From Porticoccaceae bacterium (GTDB lineage Bacteria; Pseudomonadota; Gammaproteobacteria; Pseudomonadales; Porticoccaceae): a DNA stretch of 64,000 nucleotides. Under the pieces are notes generated by a model. It saw only the letters and a program-made list of their open reading frames with translations, did no database searches and was not told the origin of the DNA. The stretch covers positions 1 to 64,000 of the forward strand of contig BPKH01000008.1 of the NCBI GenBank assembly GCA_026005035.1. Reading direction: 5' to 3'. Below are positions 63,508-64,000 of the stretch, piece after piece (positions within the stretch are counted from its first letter, which is position 1; every line of letters begins with the position of its first letter). The position numbers and the translations under genes are program-made.

Positions 63508-64000
63508 CCGGCAGGCGGATCTCCACCCGCAAGCCACCCCCGGGCGCGGGCAGGGCGGCGATGGTGCCGCCGTGGAGCTCCGCCGCCTTGCGGGCGATGG
63601 CGAGGCCCAGGCCGTGCCCGCCGTCCCGATGGCCGCGCGCCGGGTCGAGGCGCACGAAGGGCTCGAAGATCCGCTCCCGGTCGGCCGCGGCGAGGCCGGG
63701 CCCGCAGTCGTCCACCGCGATCACCACCTCCTCTCCCTCGCGCCGTGCGCGCACCTCCACGGCGCTGCCGGGGGCCGTGTGGCGCACCGCGTTGCGCAGG
63801 ACGTTTTCCACCGCCCGGCGCAAGAGTTCGGGGCTTCCCTCCAAACACAGTGGCGGTGCGTCGAGCAGGATCCGGCAGCCCCTCTGCTCCGCCTCCAGAC
63901 TGCTCGCCTCGACGATCTCGGCGAGCAGTTCGTCGAGTTCCAGGCGCTCGCGGGGATAGGTGACGGTGTCCATGCGCGCCAGGGTGAGCAGCTCGCCGAT
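63500..64000 (-). CDS. Sensor histidine kinase (partial, N-terminus beyond the window)
   Basis: Only the last 166 residues are visible; the gene begins to the right of the window. The C-terminal kinase core has an N box in ENVLRNAVRHTAPGS, a G1 box VDDCGPGL, an F box REIFEPF-like RERIFEPFVRLD, and a G2 box GHGLGLAIARKAAELHGG. The visible H-box-proximal start is IGELLTLARMD. It overlaps the sspB stop by 8 bp in the convergent direction. The cognate regulator is not seen. Confidence 0.9.
   Translation of the reverse strand: MGELLTLARMDTVTYPRERLELDELLAEIVEASSLEAEQRGCRILLDAPPLCLEGSPELLRRAVENVLRNAVRHTAPGSAVEVRARREGEEVVIAVDDCGPGLAAADRERIFEPFVRLDPARGHRDGGHGLGLAIARKAAELHGGTIAALPAPGGGLRVEIRLPAT

Overview
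This window looks like the chromosome of a high-GC (roughly 70%) gammaproteobacterium outside the Enterobacterales, possibly Chromatiales or Ectothiorhodospiraceae-like. The placement is tentative. It rests on gene order: smpB/ratA/rnfH/bamE/fur/recN, nudF/yqiB/cpdA/parE, lptAB/rpoN/hpf/ptsN/rapZ/HPr, murA/hisGDC, degS/zapG/zapE and rplM/rpsI/petABC/sspAB. A split class II ribonucleotide reductase (NrdJa/NrdJb) and a short HisG add to it. Almost all of the window is ordinary, tightly packed housekeeping sequence with many 1-16 bp overlaps and GTG or TTG starts.

Layout. 1-0.9 kb: a type IV AbiE toxin-antitoxin pair, cut by the window edge and with a frameshifted antitoxin. 1.2-5.3 kb: tmRNA, smpB, an NSS transporter, ratA, rnfH, bamE and fur. 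5.3-10.6 kb: recN with a GT-C-like membrane protein, divergent hldE, and an Lpp/OprI-like lipoprotein. 10.6-15 kb: an L,D-transpeptidase, an aldo/keto reductase, an FAD oxidoreductase and a TolC-like protein. 15.1-22 kb: nudF, yqiB, cpdA, parE, parC and an mscS-like gene with an apparent frameshift. 22.1-25.1 kb: a PhnD-like binding protein coupled to a GGDEF/EAL membrane protein. 25.1-28.2 kb: a lambda-P-like and a triple-DnaT-domain protein beside radA. 28.3-31.5 kb: cobO plus an ABC importer, probably for cobalamin. 31.5-33.3 kb: four small genes of unknown function. 33.3-37.3 kb: a GNAT-C39 fusion, an M14-like peptidase and a divergent RLAN/RimK ATP-grasp ligase. 37.4-44 kb: rimO, nrdJab with NrdR boxes, a glutathione peroxidase, a CNNM/CBS protein and darP. 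44-49.8 kb: the HPr/rapZ/ptsN/hpf/rpoN/lptBA/kdsD block. 49.9-55.1 kb: mlaC, ibaG, murA, hisG, hisD and hisC. 55.1-58.6 kb: degS, zapG, a hydrolase and zapE. 58.8-64 kb: rplM, rpsI, petA, a fused cytochrome b/c1 gene, sspA, sspB and a partial histidine kinase.

Several genes fit together functionally. tmRNA and SmpB tag stalled peptides, and SspB at the far end delivers tagged peptides to ClpXP. CobO and the probable BtuCDF importer supply the adenosylcobalamin that NrdJa/b needs. The Lpp-like lipoprotein ends in lysine and lies convergent to an L,D-transpeptidase that could attach it to peptidoglycan. DegS, ZapG, ZapE, the Lpt and Mla proteins and RpoN/PtsN/RapZ serve the cell envelope and nitrogen-PTS regulation.

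The points most worth a second look are the ATP-grasp/GNAT-C39/M14 cluster, the phage-like helicase-loader pair next to radA, the cytochrome b/c1 fusion, the binding-protein/c-di-GMP pair, and the absence of kdsC, lptC and mlaFED/B from their usual places.
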